Shown here in pieces: positions 53,669 through 63,091 of a stretch of 64,000 bases of DNA. The notes under the pieces were generated by a model. It ran no database searches. It was not told the DNA's origin and worked only from the letters and a program-made list of their open reading frames with translations. Each line of letters begins with the position of its first letter. Position 1 is the stretch's first letter. A program made the position numbers and the translations under genes. Source of the stretch: Actinernus sp. WN-2022 (taxonomy: Eukaryota; Cnidaria; Anthozoa; Actiniaria; Actinernidae); NCBI GenBank assembly GCA_030867875.1, contig JAOWCC010001634.1:136234365-136298364 (forward strand). The letters run 5' to 3'.

Positions 53669-55058
53669 CGGACGGTACAGTTGCAGGTTGGGTGCAGGTT
53701 GACAGTTTTCGATTGATAAATGAAATACATCAATAGATAAATAAAATAAATAATAAATTAGCTAATATAAATAGATAAATAAAATGTATTAATTAATTAA
53801 ATGAAATCGAACAAAAAACTCAGAAAATCGTGTGTATTTCCCTGGAATTGATCGCACATCAACAAAACTTAAGCACAGCAACGTCTATACTCTAAACGAA
53901 CATGGCGTGTCAATCATATTATGTGACGTCATCGGTCACGTGATTAAGCAGTAAATCCTGTGTATTTTCTGGGGTCAAAAGCGGAGTAGGTTAAAATTCG
54001 GAGCATTATACTTCGCTGCAAGCTATTTTAGGCGATGAAATAGTTAACACGTCATTTAGCGCCAGTGGCATGACGTAATTGCGGAAGTTGCCGGAGCTCG
54101 TTTAAAAGTGACTGGGATGCCTGTGTGATTCTCACGGTAGAGGCTCTAGGGATGTAAATTTTTTCAATATTTTTATTATTATTTTTTAGGGTGTTCCGAT
54201 CGCTAAGTAAGTAAGTAAGTAAAGGACGTTAATTGTTCATATACAAGATCGACGTATCGCTAGACTGTTCATAAAATTCAAATTGAATGAATTAGGGCAA
54301 GAATTAAGGCTTCAAGCGACAAAGGACTTAATTGACAGCAAGCTCCCACGGCCGCGGCTCCGCCACGATTTACTGCTTAATCACGTGACCGATGACGTCA
54401 CATAATATGATTGACACGCCTTGTTCGTTTAGAGTATAGACGTTGCTGTGCTTAAGTTTTGTTGATGTGCGATCAATTCCAGGGAAATACACACGATTTT
54501 CTGACATATTGAGTATTTTTGTTCGATTTTCATTTAATTAATTAATACATTTTATTTATCTATTTATATTAGCTAAATTATTATTTATTTTATTTATCTA
54601 TTGATATATTTCATTTATCAATCGAAAACTGTCAACCGGCACCCAACCTGCAACCTGCACTTTGTACCGTCCGTACAAACACTGTATTTCGCCCCATGTT
54701 TGCACCCCTTTCAAAATGTCGGAATTTACCGCAAACTGGTCTATTATGAAGGTAGCAATCTCTTTTTAAAGTAATATTTTCTCAGGTAATGTCTGTAATG
54801 ATCTATAAGCGATAAGCCACGATCAAATTTCATACAACCACATCATGTACGAGCACATGTATTAAAACCTATAAATTAATTTGCAGAGTTCACAAGAAGA
54901 ACTGGTAAAATTCCCTACAATTTCATCAACAACATCATGTACCAAACACATTTAATTTTAAGTTTGGAAATACAATTCACACAAGACGTTCATTAAAAAT
55001 TCCACTGCGAGTGCAACTGTAAACTTTCGGGTGTGTGCTTTTACTTGAAGTAAGATGT

Positions 55059-55260
55059 GTTTTTGAAAAAAAATATCCTGCAAGCCAACGGTGTTGAAAA
55101 GAAATATCCTGCAAGCGGAAAATCTTTGTTCTTGGCTCCGCTTTTTTCGCAAAAAAAATTCGTGCAACAACACTGCTAAAGAAAAAAAAATTAGGCACAG
55201 ACAAGAACACCCATCCCCCCCCCCCCCCCCCCCCCCCTCAAAAGTCAAATGGTCGGCCCC
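55059..55260. mobile_element. Insert in the right foldback arm with poly-C run
   Basis: Starts after TAAGATGT with GTTTTTGAAAAAAAATATCC and ends at AAATGGTCGGCCCC. The left arm (near 52,668) joins the flanks directly. Includes a C run of about 23 bases near 55,216-55,238. Confidence 0.65.
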
Positions 55261-56203
55261 TTATCAGCAATCATTTTCTAACTGAAATAGCTTGGGTATT
55301 TCCTTTTGGATTAGGTCGAGAGATTGCCAAAATTCCTCGTCCATCTTGCACAACGCTCGCGCCTCGTGTAATAATAGATCCAGTTCTTCCTCGGCCAAGG
55401 AAGTAAGAAGGGAGGGGAGGGGAGGTCTAAGGGGTAAGTCGCAAAGTCGCAAGTGGTAAGTGGCAAAGTCGCAAGTGGTAAGTGGGCAAGTGAAAACTCG
55501 CAAGTGAGAAGTAGTAGCCGAGTTGCCACTTATGCCTTTTCAGTTACGACTTTACGTGGCCACCCTCGGCCGCCGTAGTTTCCCGCCTCAAGATCACATG
55601 ACTGAAAAGCCAAGCCTCCGTTCGAGATACATGTGCTTCGTCGTCTCGAGCGGATAGCTTGGTGAGGTCCTTGTTACTGGCTTTGGTCACACGAAAGGGT
55701 TAAACAAGATTGACCTAAATCACGATTTTAAAAAGTGTAAAAACTAATCACGATTTACGAAACTCGAGAGGTATGTTTGTTTTGGAATGTTAATTAAAAC
55801 GAAAAGTACATATAGCTGTCATTATACAGACCAATCTCGTACCCAGATCCCATTTGTTTCTTACTTCGCATGCTCGACGAAAAAATAGGGCTCTGGAAGA
55901 ATCCGATCCGGAAGTACGCGAATCACGGACTTCCGGCAACTCTGCGCATGCTTATCATTACGTCACCCTGAGAAGTCGTTTCTTCGGGTTCGATTCTCGC
56001 TCAGCGCCTCAGGCCTAGGTTTTGGTTTAGATTTGGAAGTTCACCCGGTATTTTGATAGTGATATTTTGCTTACTAGCGTCAGGGCAAGCCTTAGGGAGT
56101 CTCTTTCATCTTCTGCCGTTTTTAGTTTGGATTTTAAGGCTTTATTTTCATGCATCAGGCTCGTGTTTCTTTAATGGGCCATTCCATTTTATATGCACAC
56201 CCC

Positions 56204-56790
56204 AATGGCGGATCCAGGATTTGAAAAAGGGGGGTTACTATTTTGACCGGTACAGTTTCTGGTGCGAAATTTCTTACAAAATTTGAACGAATGTATTTTA
56301 TTTTTACGAATTCTTATACAGAATTTGTTTTTGGCCCAAAAGGGGGGGGGGTGACATGTCACCCCCGTAACCACCCCTGGATCCGCCACTGACACCCCCC
56401 TATTGAGGAACTTGGGGGGGGGGGGGTAAAACTGACAAACATCCAGACGGGGATGAGTAAAATATCCAAAGGGGTATAGGAAGGTGACTAGATATCCACA
56501 CCAGGGATATCCAGGATAGTAGCCAGGATATAATATCCAGCAGTCCCCCCTATTGATAAACTTGGATATCCAGAGGGGGTGAGAGGGTATCCAAGGGGGT
56601 AAAAAAGCAATTCCCTCAATAGGGCAAGACATAATGCAAGGGGGAGAAAACTCCTAGAGGGCTGGAAAGGTATTCCAAGAGGGTCTGGAGAAACAGGGGC
56701 CCAAAATAAAAGAAAAAAACACCCAGAGGGGTATGCCAAAAATTATACCCAAAGGGGTACAGAAGTGACATCCTCAATAGGGGGGGGTGT
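56204..56790. repeat. Repeat cluster with GGATCCAGGATTTG element and GGGGT-rich repeats
   Basis: 56,204-56,294 is the same short repeat as 27,659-27,751, with a second GGATCCGCCACTG end at 56,380-56,392. Downstream, degenerate units such as ATATCCAGAGGGGGTGAG and CCAAGGGGGTA form an irregular tandem array to about 56,790. No gene. Confidence 0.65.
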
Positions 56791-58577
56791 GCATATAAAA
56801 TAGAATGGCCCAATATCGTACGGTACACAAGATCGAGGATTCATGTGGATCGAAAACTCGCTGAAATCGCCTTACCTGAGCCCAATGACCACACAAACAG
56901 CAACTGAATACACCGTAGAAGCGAGTCAAGGCATTTTGACTTACGAGTCTCCGGTATTTTAGGTCCTTGAAGGCTGGAGTTCGTTGTATTCCCATACAAA
57001 CGCTTATATTTAAGCGATCAGCGCCTGTCGGCACAAGTTTATGAGATCGGAAAATGCCACTTCTGCCTATGGGAATGTGTAGTATTACCTATCCGGCTGT
57101 TACGGTAAATCCAGTTGTGTTCGATTTTCGAATTCTGAGAATTATTCATGTACTGTGTGCGATGTGTGTTGGCCGTGAAGTGATATGAACTCCCGATAGG
57201 ATGCAAGCAAATATGGGATCTGGGTACGAGATTGTATACAGACAAGGCGGTGCTGGCCAACGTTATTGTTGCAGGATTTGCTATTTCCACTCAAGTCGCA
57301 TGAAAAGGATGAAGATACTCCTACTGCAAAGAAGGCGGAGAAACCGCTTAGCTGCTGTTGTTTCAAATGCCGCCAGAGGCCGGGCACTGACATGTTCCAC
57401 GGATTTGAAAAGCTTGTGAAGCGGAGACGGGCGGGCATTGATGACGAATAACTCGCAAAATTATTTACCAGTAAACTTATTTGTCATAAAAATTTACGCA
57501 AATTTTTGGACCCTCGACATTTTACCCTCGACCCTCAACTTTTTACACTCGACCCTCGACAAAAACATTGTCAGAAATTCATGCCACGCGTGCGCACTAG
57601 GCATTAAATTTCATCAATAAACAGATCCGGAGTTGCTCAGAATTTTACAGTAGTTTGTATGGAAGTTTTTTTTGGGGGATACATTGGGTGATGGTATTAT
57701 AGCGAAACTCATTTGTCCCGATCAAAGCGATTTCTAAATCATATTGGCTTCCGTAAAATTGTATTCTTTCAAGTTATAACGAATAATTATGGCTTCGAAA
57801 AGAATCTGAAATGAGTTAACTGACCTCCATGTTATGACCTCCATGTTGACAGCCATCTCCTTCCTTTCAGCCGTTATGATGGTTGCTCTGATCAACTTTA
57901 CAATATAAAACTCGGGTGGTTATTGTTTTGTCCCGATTCAGCCGAGTAGTTTAAAAGACGTTATATTGCCCAGATAGATCCAAATATAACTTCACCTTAT
58001 CCTCGAGCTTCGAATTGCGAACAAATATGAGTAATGTTAAGGTTTTTCGACGGCCACAGCAGGGAAGAATGCCGTAAACACGTAAGGCACATCTCTTGCC
58101 TCTCTCTTCGAAACGCTTTGTCCGCCATTTCTCTCTCGGTTTGCCTGTACAAGCCTGGGAACTGGTATATTCTTAACTGTTCTTTCATTGGCTCTATTAT
58201 AACTTTCATATATAAGAGCTTGTCTGATAGGGCTAAAAAAATAACGCGGCATTGAAATAAAATATGCAAAACTAAATCGTGACTGTATTCTCTGTAAACG
58301 TACTCGGTTACACTGTTTACCTCCCGCTTGGCTATTAGCCGCTCTACTTATAATAATCCGACATAGCTAGAACTTTCCAACTACGCAGTTCATAAACACT
58401 AGAAGCCTTTCGAATTCGACCGCTTTCGCAATTCGCTTCGAGCAGAGTGTTTGGCCTGGAATAATGGCTGAGCGAGCCTGAGAACAAGTAATTTATGATG
58501 GGCAGGCAGATTTGCATAATTTTATACCCCGCCCACAATGGCATGAATTTCTGACCATGCCTACACTCCCGCAAATG

Positions 58578-59190
58578 ATGTTTGCTTTGTCTGAAAATTC
58601 AATTTCAACCCAAAGAGCCTGAAACGCCTCATTAGAACTCTTTTCAATTACTCTGTAACTTAGACTGTTATCAATATACATTCCAACTCCCCCAGCAGAC
58701 AGAGGTGTCGGAACATATTCAAAATTATATCCAGGAATGTTTGGGTTGAAGTCTAAAAGAGATTTGTTTGTTATTCTGGTCTCGGTTACGCCGATTATGC
58801 TAAAATGGTTATCTAGTTCCTGTAATAAGTGATTTTGAAAATCATCAAGATTTCGTTTCAAGCTCCTTACGTTGTTGTGCAGAAGAGAGAGGCAAGAATC
58901 CGAGAAGTCTTTAGTATTTTTAAGTTGAGAAAAACTATGTGGTGAGAAATAATTACTTCGAATCTGTAAAAAAGGCGAATTACAGTCTGGGTTTATGTCA
59001 GAGTTTGTATTTAGACTAAATAGGTCTAAGTCGTAAATGGTAGATAATTTGTCCAAATACTTTTTTGTAGGTAGTTTGGTATTTATGTTATTATTAAATT
59101 GACCATGATGTTGAATGATATTAACTCCGTAATAGGGTAATTCGCGGAAGAAAGACTTACTAATAATTATACTATTTTCACGTACTTTGA
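58578..59190 (-). pseudogene. LINE ORF2 N-terminal endonuclease part
   Basis: Contains LSLLHNNVRSLKRNLDDFQN (first endonuclease motif), HFSIIGVTETRITN (catalytic Glu in VTET) and FEYVPTPLSAGGVGMYIDNS then SYRVIEKSSNEAFQALWVEI. The frame is open upstream to about 59,190 without an ATG at its start. The downstream half is displaced to 51,701-52,036 by the composite insertion. Confidence 0.88.
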
Positions 59191-59260
59191 ACTTTACGGT
59201 GGTACAAAATAAAGTCCGCTATTATAACTAACATCGTACTGTCCAGTTTGATACTTATCT

Positions 59261-60070
59261 TTACTGAGAGTCGTCATCAGCAAGCTTGTCGAGGTCATCA
59301 GTATGTTTGAGCTTGATAACTGGGGAGTTGTCAGTTTTCCGAAGAAAGACCTGACCGTTCTTCGCCCAGCAAAACTTGTAATTACTAGAAGCTTGGAACC
59401 GCTTCGCATCGTACAACAGGGATTGTAAGCGCGGAGTTAAGTGATCGTAGATTCTCACATGTCCGACATCGATATGGGGGGCAAGCCCAAGATGCTCAGC
59501 CCGCAGTTTGGATACTTCTTTCCTCGCTCCCATAACTTTGTCTTTGGCTAGTCGCCGAACAAATTTGCAGATTATAGCGTCCGGTCGGGAAGAGGCATTG
59601 CGAGCTCGTACACGATGAGCCGTGTCTATGTCCTGTAGAGACACATCTTTTACACCAAGAGTCGAAAAAAGCTGGAGGCAGAGGTTGGCAGTCATTTCTG
59701 TATTTTCTCTCTCCGCCATTAGAGGCATACCAACTATTTTAACGTTAAACTGGTAGCTGTAGGCCTCCATGGCGTCCATGCACTCGGCTATTTCTTCACA
59801 TCTCCTCGATATTTTGTTGATCTTTGTGTTCATATCCTTCAGTTCTTTAATCGCTAGAATCTTGAATTGAGCCAAATCATCGTACTGGTCACTGAGAAAC
59901 TGTACGGCTTTTTCAGGCGTTAGGACTTCAACTTCTGCACAGTCTCGATGTCCATTATCCGTCTTGTCTGAAAACTGTGTTTCGAGGTGTTGTAATCTCT
60001 TCCTTAATTCTTCAACTTCGTTTTTTAAAGCTTCGTTCTCCTTTCGGAGTGTTTTGTTGTTAGTGGTCAT
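59261..60070 (-). CDS. LINE ORF1 protein, coiled-coil, 269 aa
   Basis: ATG at 60,068-60,070. The N-terminal 40 residues are a leucine-rich coiled coil (LRKENEALKNEVEELRKRLQ). The centre has YQFNVKIVGMPLMAERENTE and DIDTAHRVRARNASSRPDAI, which resemble the RNA-binding transposase-22-like core of L1-type ORF1 proteins (R-x-P-x-x-I-I-C-K-F block). The C-terminus has YDHLTPRLQSLLYDAKRF and FCWAKNGQVFLRK. Expected to bind LINE RNA as a trimer. The frame is intact, although ORF2 is broken. Confidence 0.85.
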   Translation of the reverse strand: MTTNNKTLRKENEALKNEVEELRKRLQHLETQFSDKTDNGHRDCAEVEVLTPEKAVQFLSDQYDDLAQFKILAIKELKDMNTKINKISRRCEEIAECMDAMEAYSYQFNVKIVGMPLMAERENTEMTANLCLQLFSTLGVKDVSLQDIDTAHRVRARNASSRPDAIICKFVRRLAKDKVMGARKEVSKLRAEHLGLAPHIDVGHVRIYDHLTPRLQSLLYDAKRFQASSNYKFCWAKNGQVFLRKTDNSPVIKLKHTDDLDKLADDDSQ

Positions 60071-60206
60071 TTGATTTCATTAGATTAAGTGAAGTTAAGT
60101 AACTTTAGAACAGTTTTACGGAGCAACTATCACTGAAGCATGATCGACCGCTCAGCTCGAAGGTCAAGCACGGAGTTAAGCATTTCTAATCCTAGGTTAT
60201 CGTTAA

Positions 60207-60727
60207 AGTGCCCCTAAACCCTTTTGCAATTTCTATATATATGAAACCTTGAAGGGTTTTGAGTACTTCTGCGAAGAAATGTTTGGTTTACAGAGAATAC
60301 TCTATGTTCTAGGCTTGTTTGAAATGGTGAAAATGTGACCTCTCCTGACCCATTACCGTGTAAGAAAAAGCCTGGGTCGATTCCCTATCTACGTCACCTC
60401 ATTAATGCATTATTGTCCATGACGCCTTTCTATCACAACAGCATCGATATATAGAGAATATACACAGTCTGTGAGATTTTAGTAAAGAAAACAGCTATTT
60501 TAGACAAAATGCTAAATATTTATCCAAGTTATTGCAAAGTCGAATGAATTGGATGACGTAAGATCAGGAATCGATCCAGTCTTTTTCTTACAAGGTCATG
60601 GGTCAGGAAAGGTCAAATTGTCACCATTTCAAACAAGCATAGAACATAGTGTATTCTCTGTAAGCCACAAATTTCTTCGCAGAAGTATTCAAAGCCTTTC
60701 AAAGTTTCATATATATAGAAATCTGGT
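60207..60727. mobile_element. MITE of AGTGCCCC family next to the LINE 5' end
   Basis: TTAA at 60,203-60,206 is followed by AGTGCCCCTAAACCC. Inverted arms CTATATATATGAAACC...TACTTCTGCGAAGAAAT and complement span 60,230-60,345 and 60,600-60,720. TTAA also occurs at 60,728-60,731, but the right terminus lacks the AGTGCCCC end, so this end is eroded. Confidence 0.7.
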
Positions 60728-60731
60728 TAAT

Positions 60732-61370
60732 GGCTTATTCCAGAATTTAGTCTTACCAATAATTTGATTTGCTAACATGTTTACTACATATTTTGAGTTT
60801 GGAATGAGTAGAACATTTCTAATTGTAAACCTATAGAGTAGAAAGACTCCTTTACCAATAGAACCAAAAATCGTCGGTTAAAATTGTCAGTGCCTGTAAC
60901 ATATATTATCATTAATATCGATTCTGCGTCAAGTAAATAGTTGAATAGTAGAATTGATTTGAGTGTCGTGTCTATGAGAACAGTACTTTTTCTAATCTCA
61001 CACATATGAGTATAAAGCAAGCGTCGCTAATGATCAATATATTACTGAGTCTGGGTATGTTGATTGTACTTATGTCGCTAGTAAAAACCAGGCTTTAGAG
61101 GTTAATTTATATTTCGAATATGCTAATGAATATGATGTCAATGTGACATCACATCATTAGCATATTGGAACTATAAACCTCTACTCATAGACGCAACACT
61201 GAAATCAAGAAATATTCTACTATTCACATATTTACTTGAACGCCATACAATCGATGGTAGTGATACAGTAATTGGGCTTTCGGGTACTTTAATCGAGAAT
61301 TACTGCTAATCGGGTTTCGACAAGGGCTCCTGCTTTCGAACAACTGGGACCCGAAGTAAAATGGTCTTAC
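60732..61370. other. Intron DNA, no gene
   Basis: Contains a small palindrome near 61,098-61,180 (AGAGGTTTATATTTCGAATATG...CATATTGGAACTATAAACCTCT) built around two oppositely oriented TGATGTCA motifs. No exon. Confidence 0.5.
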
Positions 61371-61545
61371 CTTCCTTTGTTGATGCTCTTTAGTTTACGA
61401 AGAATATCAGAAAACGTCGGTCGATCCGAAGGCTCTTCTGCCCAACAGGCCATCATCAATTTGACGTAGGAATGATTTTCAATGTCGGTAGGAATCCTGG
61501 GACGGTATGGGGGAACTTCCCTCTGTCTTACTTTGTTGACGATGG
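61371..61545 (-). CDS. Receptor guanylate cyclase, end of kinase-homology domain
   Basis: Encodes IVNKVRQREVPPYRPRIPTD and KLMMACWAEEPSDRPTFSDI then LRKLKSINKG, the standard C-lobe end of the protein-kinase-like domain (CW-x(6)-RP). Acceptor CCAACAG lies at 61,546-61,547, donor AG|GTAAGA at 61,369-61,370. The 2-nt entry and 2-nt exit phases fit both partner exons. This domain regulates cyclase activity and normally lacks kinase activity. Confidence 0.93.
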
Positions 61546-61649
61546 CTGTTGGTTGGAAACAAATTGTCAATTAGTAGTTATTTTAATTTCTTTTGGATTT
61601 ATTTCATTACATTTTTTCTTAATCCGAAACTATTTCCACAAGACCGAAT

Positions 61650-61910
61650 AGCCCAGGTGGTAGAGCGGTGGTCATGAATGCGGAAGGTCGTGGGTTCGAA
61701 TCTCGGTCCGTCCTTGGACAGGGACGTAAAAGCAGAACGTTGGCCGTGTCGTTTCGATCCCAACACTTTCTCTTCATAAATGGGGGACGTTAAATAACCT
61801 GTTGTGGTATTCGTGAAGATAAGAAGATTGGTACCTGGTACAACAGTCTGCCGTCCTTTCAAGTACCACCATGTCCTTGGACATGACCGACGTTAAACAA
61901 TAAGTTCCGG
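61650..61910 (+). mobile_element. tRNA-derived SINE
   Basis: The head 61,650-61,725 has an A-box (GTGGTAGAGCGG) and a B-box (GGTTCGAATCT) spaced as in tRNA genes. The body (GGACAGGGACGTAAAAGCAG, GGGGGACGTTAAATAACCTG) continues to about 61,905 and ends GACGTTAAACAATAAG. The structure is that of tRNA-head SINEs common in marine invertebrates. RNA polymerase III promoter boxes are intact. Confidence 0.75.
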
Positions 61911-62183
61911 TATAAAATGGCAAGCCCCTCCTCTTTTCACGCATGGCGAACTCGAAATTTGAAATTCTAATTACAGAACAGCCAAGAACGTACCTCCTGA
62001 TAAAATGCGAAATTTTGAGGGTTTAAAACCAAACAAGCCACCAAAAAGTGAACAAAAGGAATATATATGTTTAATAAAGATTTAGGCAGTATTTTATACC
62101 GGAACTTCCTGTTTAAATAATATGCTAACCTACCTTAGCTAACTTAACTTAAATTGCCTTACCTTACCATTCATATCATATAG

Positions 62184-62738
62184 GCCTTTTGCAGGAAACA
62201 GTCACGTGCTGATATATCACTTTAATAACCAATGTATTGCGCTGGTTATCCCATGGGAAAGGCTTTACTGGAATCAGTCACCTGCTGATATATCAATTCA
62301 ATAACCAATGCATTGCGCTCGTGATCCCATGGGAAAGCAGTTTACTGGAAACAGTCACGTGCTGATATATCACTTCAATAATCAATGCATTGCGCTCGTG
62401 ATCCCATGAGAAAGGCTTTACTGCAACAGTCACGTGCTGATATATCACTTCAATAACCAAAGCATTGCGCTTGTGATCCCATTGGAAAGGCTTTACTGGA
62501 ATCAGTCACCTGCTGATATATCACTTCAATAACCAATGCATTGCGCTCGTGATCCCATGAGAAAGGCTTTACTGCAACAGTCACGTGCTGATATATCATT
62601 TCAATAACCAAAGCAATGCGCTTGTGATCCCATTGGAAAGGCTTTACTGGAATCAGTCACGTGCTGATATATCACTTCAATAACCAATGCATTGCGCTCA
62701 TGATCCCCATGGGAAAGGCTTTACTGGATGGCAAACAA
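62184..62738 (+). repeat. 76-bp tandem repeat, about seven copies
   Basis: Copies start (GTCACGTGCTGATATATCA or GTCACCTGCTG...) at 62,201, 62,277, 62,353, 62,429, 62,505, 62,580 and 62,656. Each has CAATAACCAATGCATTGCGC and GATCCCATGGGAAAGG. Two subtypes alternate: one with GGAATCAGTCAC and one with GCAACAGTCACG. It lies in the intron between the two kinase-homology exons. Confidence 0.95.
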
Positions 62739-62939
62739 ACTATTAAACGCTGTTTTAGAAAATCGACAATCGATTGGAGATGAAAAATAGCATAAAAATT
62801 TAGAAACAGATTTTGCTAATAACACGTCCAGTACAACTAATAACGTGATTGCATTCCTGCAAAAGGTCCATTATATAAAATTAATGTTCACAGGTGCCAT
62901 AATTTATTACTAATATATATGAAATATTGTTTCCCTTAC

Positions 62940-63089
62940 TTTTAGCTTCCATGAAGTCGTTCATACTGTAAGGTAGATCTCGTAGTAGAATTTCTTGTAG
63001 TATTATAGCATAGCTGTACCGGTCACCTGCGGGAGACTTGCCTGGTCTCTCAGGGTCCGCCAAGTGTTCTGGAGCACACCATAATAATT
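62940..63089 (-). CDS. Receptor guanylate cyclase, kinase-homology domain exon
   Basis: Encodes LLWCAPEHLADPERPG followed by GDRYSYAIILQEILLRDLPY and SMNDFMEAK. LW-x-APE and GD-x-YSY-x-II-x-QEI are hallmarks of the guanylate cyclase kinase-homology domain. Acceptor TTTGCATTAG is at 63,090-63,091 and donor AAAA|GTAAGG at 62,938-62,939. Length 150 bp, leaving phase 1, which fits the next exon. This is the most 5' exon of the gene in the window. Confidence 0.9.
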
Positions 63090-63091
63090 CT

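Larger units (their letters stand above)
52304..55578. repeat. Large foldback palindrome with unequal arms
   Basis: Left arm 52,304-53,956 and right arm 54,367-55,578 start with CTACGGCGGCCGAGGGTGG and its complement and meet at a spacer of about 410 bp. Arms differ by inserts present in only one arm: about 52,921-53,381 (MITE with G/C runs) and 53,500-53,667 in the left arm, 55,059-55,260 in the right arm. The opposite arm preserves each empty site. Confidence 0.88.
52037..58568. mobile_element. 6.5-kb composite DNA element with 9-bp target duplication
   Basis: Bounded by GAGTGTAGG at 52,037 and CCTACACTC ending 58,568, with CCGCAAATG duplicated at 52,028-52,036 and 58,569-58,577. Subterminal GTCGAGGGTCGAG-type repeats occur near 52,048-52,110 and, inverted, near 57,507-57,562. 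No transposase recognised. It contains the foldback at 52,304-55,578, a further inverted pair (CCAATCTCGTACCCAGATCCCAT near 55,833 and its complement near 57,211) and several small inserts. A 9-bp duplication would suit a Mutator-like or related superfamily, but this is inference. Confidence 0.78.
42540..60200 (-). mobile_element. CR1/L2-like LINE, near full length, split by four nested insertions
   Basis: Read on the minus strand: ORF1 (59,261-60,070), ORF2 endonuclease N-part (58,578-59,190), endonuclease C-part (51,701-52,036), linker (50,514-51,136), reverse transcriptase and C-terminus (42,814-44,457), and a 3' UTR with TTTA-rich tail near 42,540-42,780. The interruptions are 52,037-58,568, 51,137-51,696, 49,917-50,509 and 44,458-49,889, each with target duplications; the reading frame continues across each junction when an insertion and one duplication copy are set aside. 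The LINE lies in the same orientation as the surrounding guanylate cyclase gene. Two single-base frameshifts in the RT region make it inactive. Confidence 0.85.

Noticed and set aside
52353..55529. ORFs rich in LPLTTCDFATC or HLPLATLPL in the foldback arms
   Set aside because: They translate a simple CCACTTGCGACTTTG repeat and are not genes.
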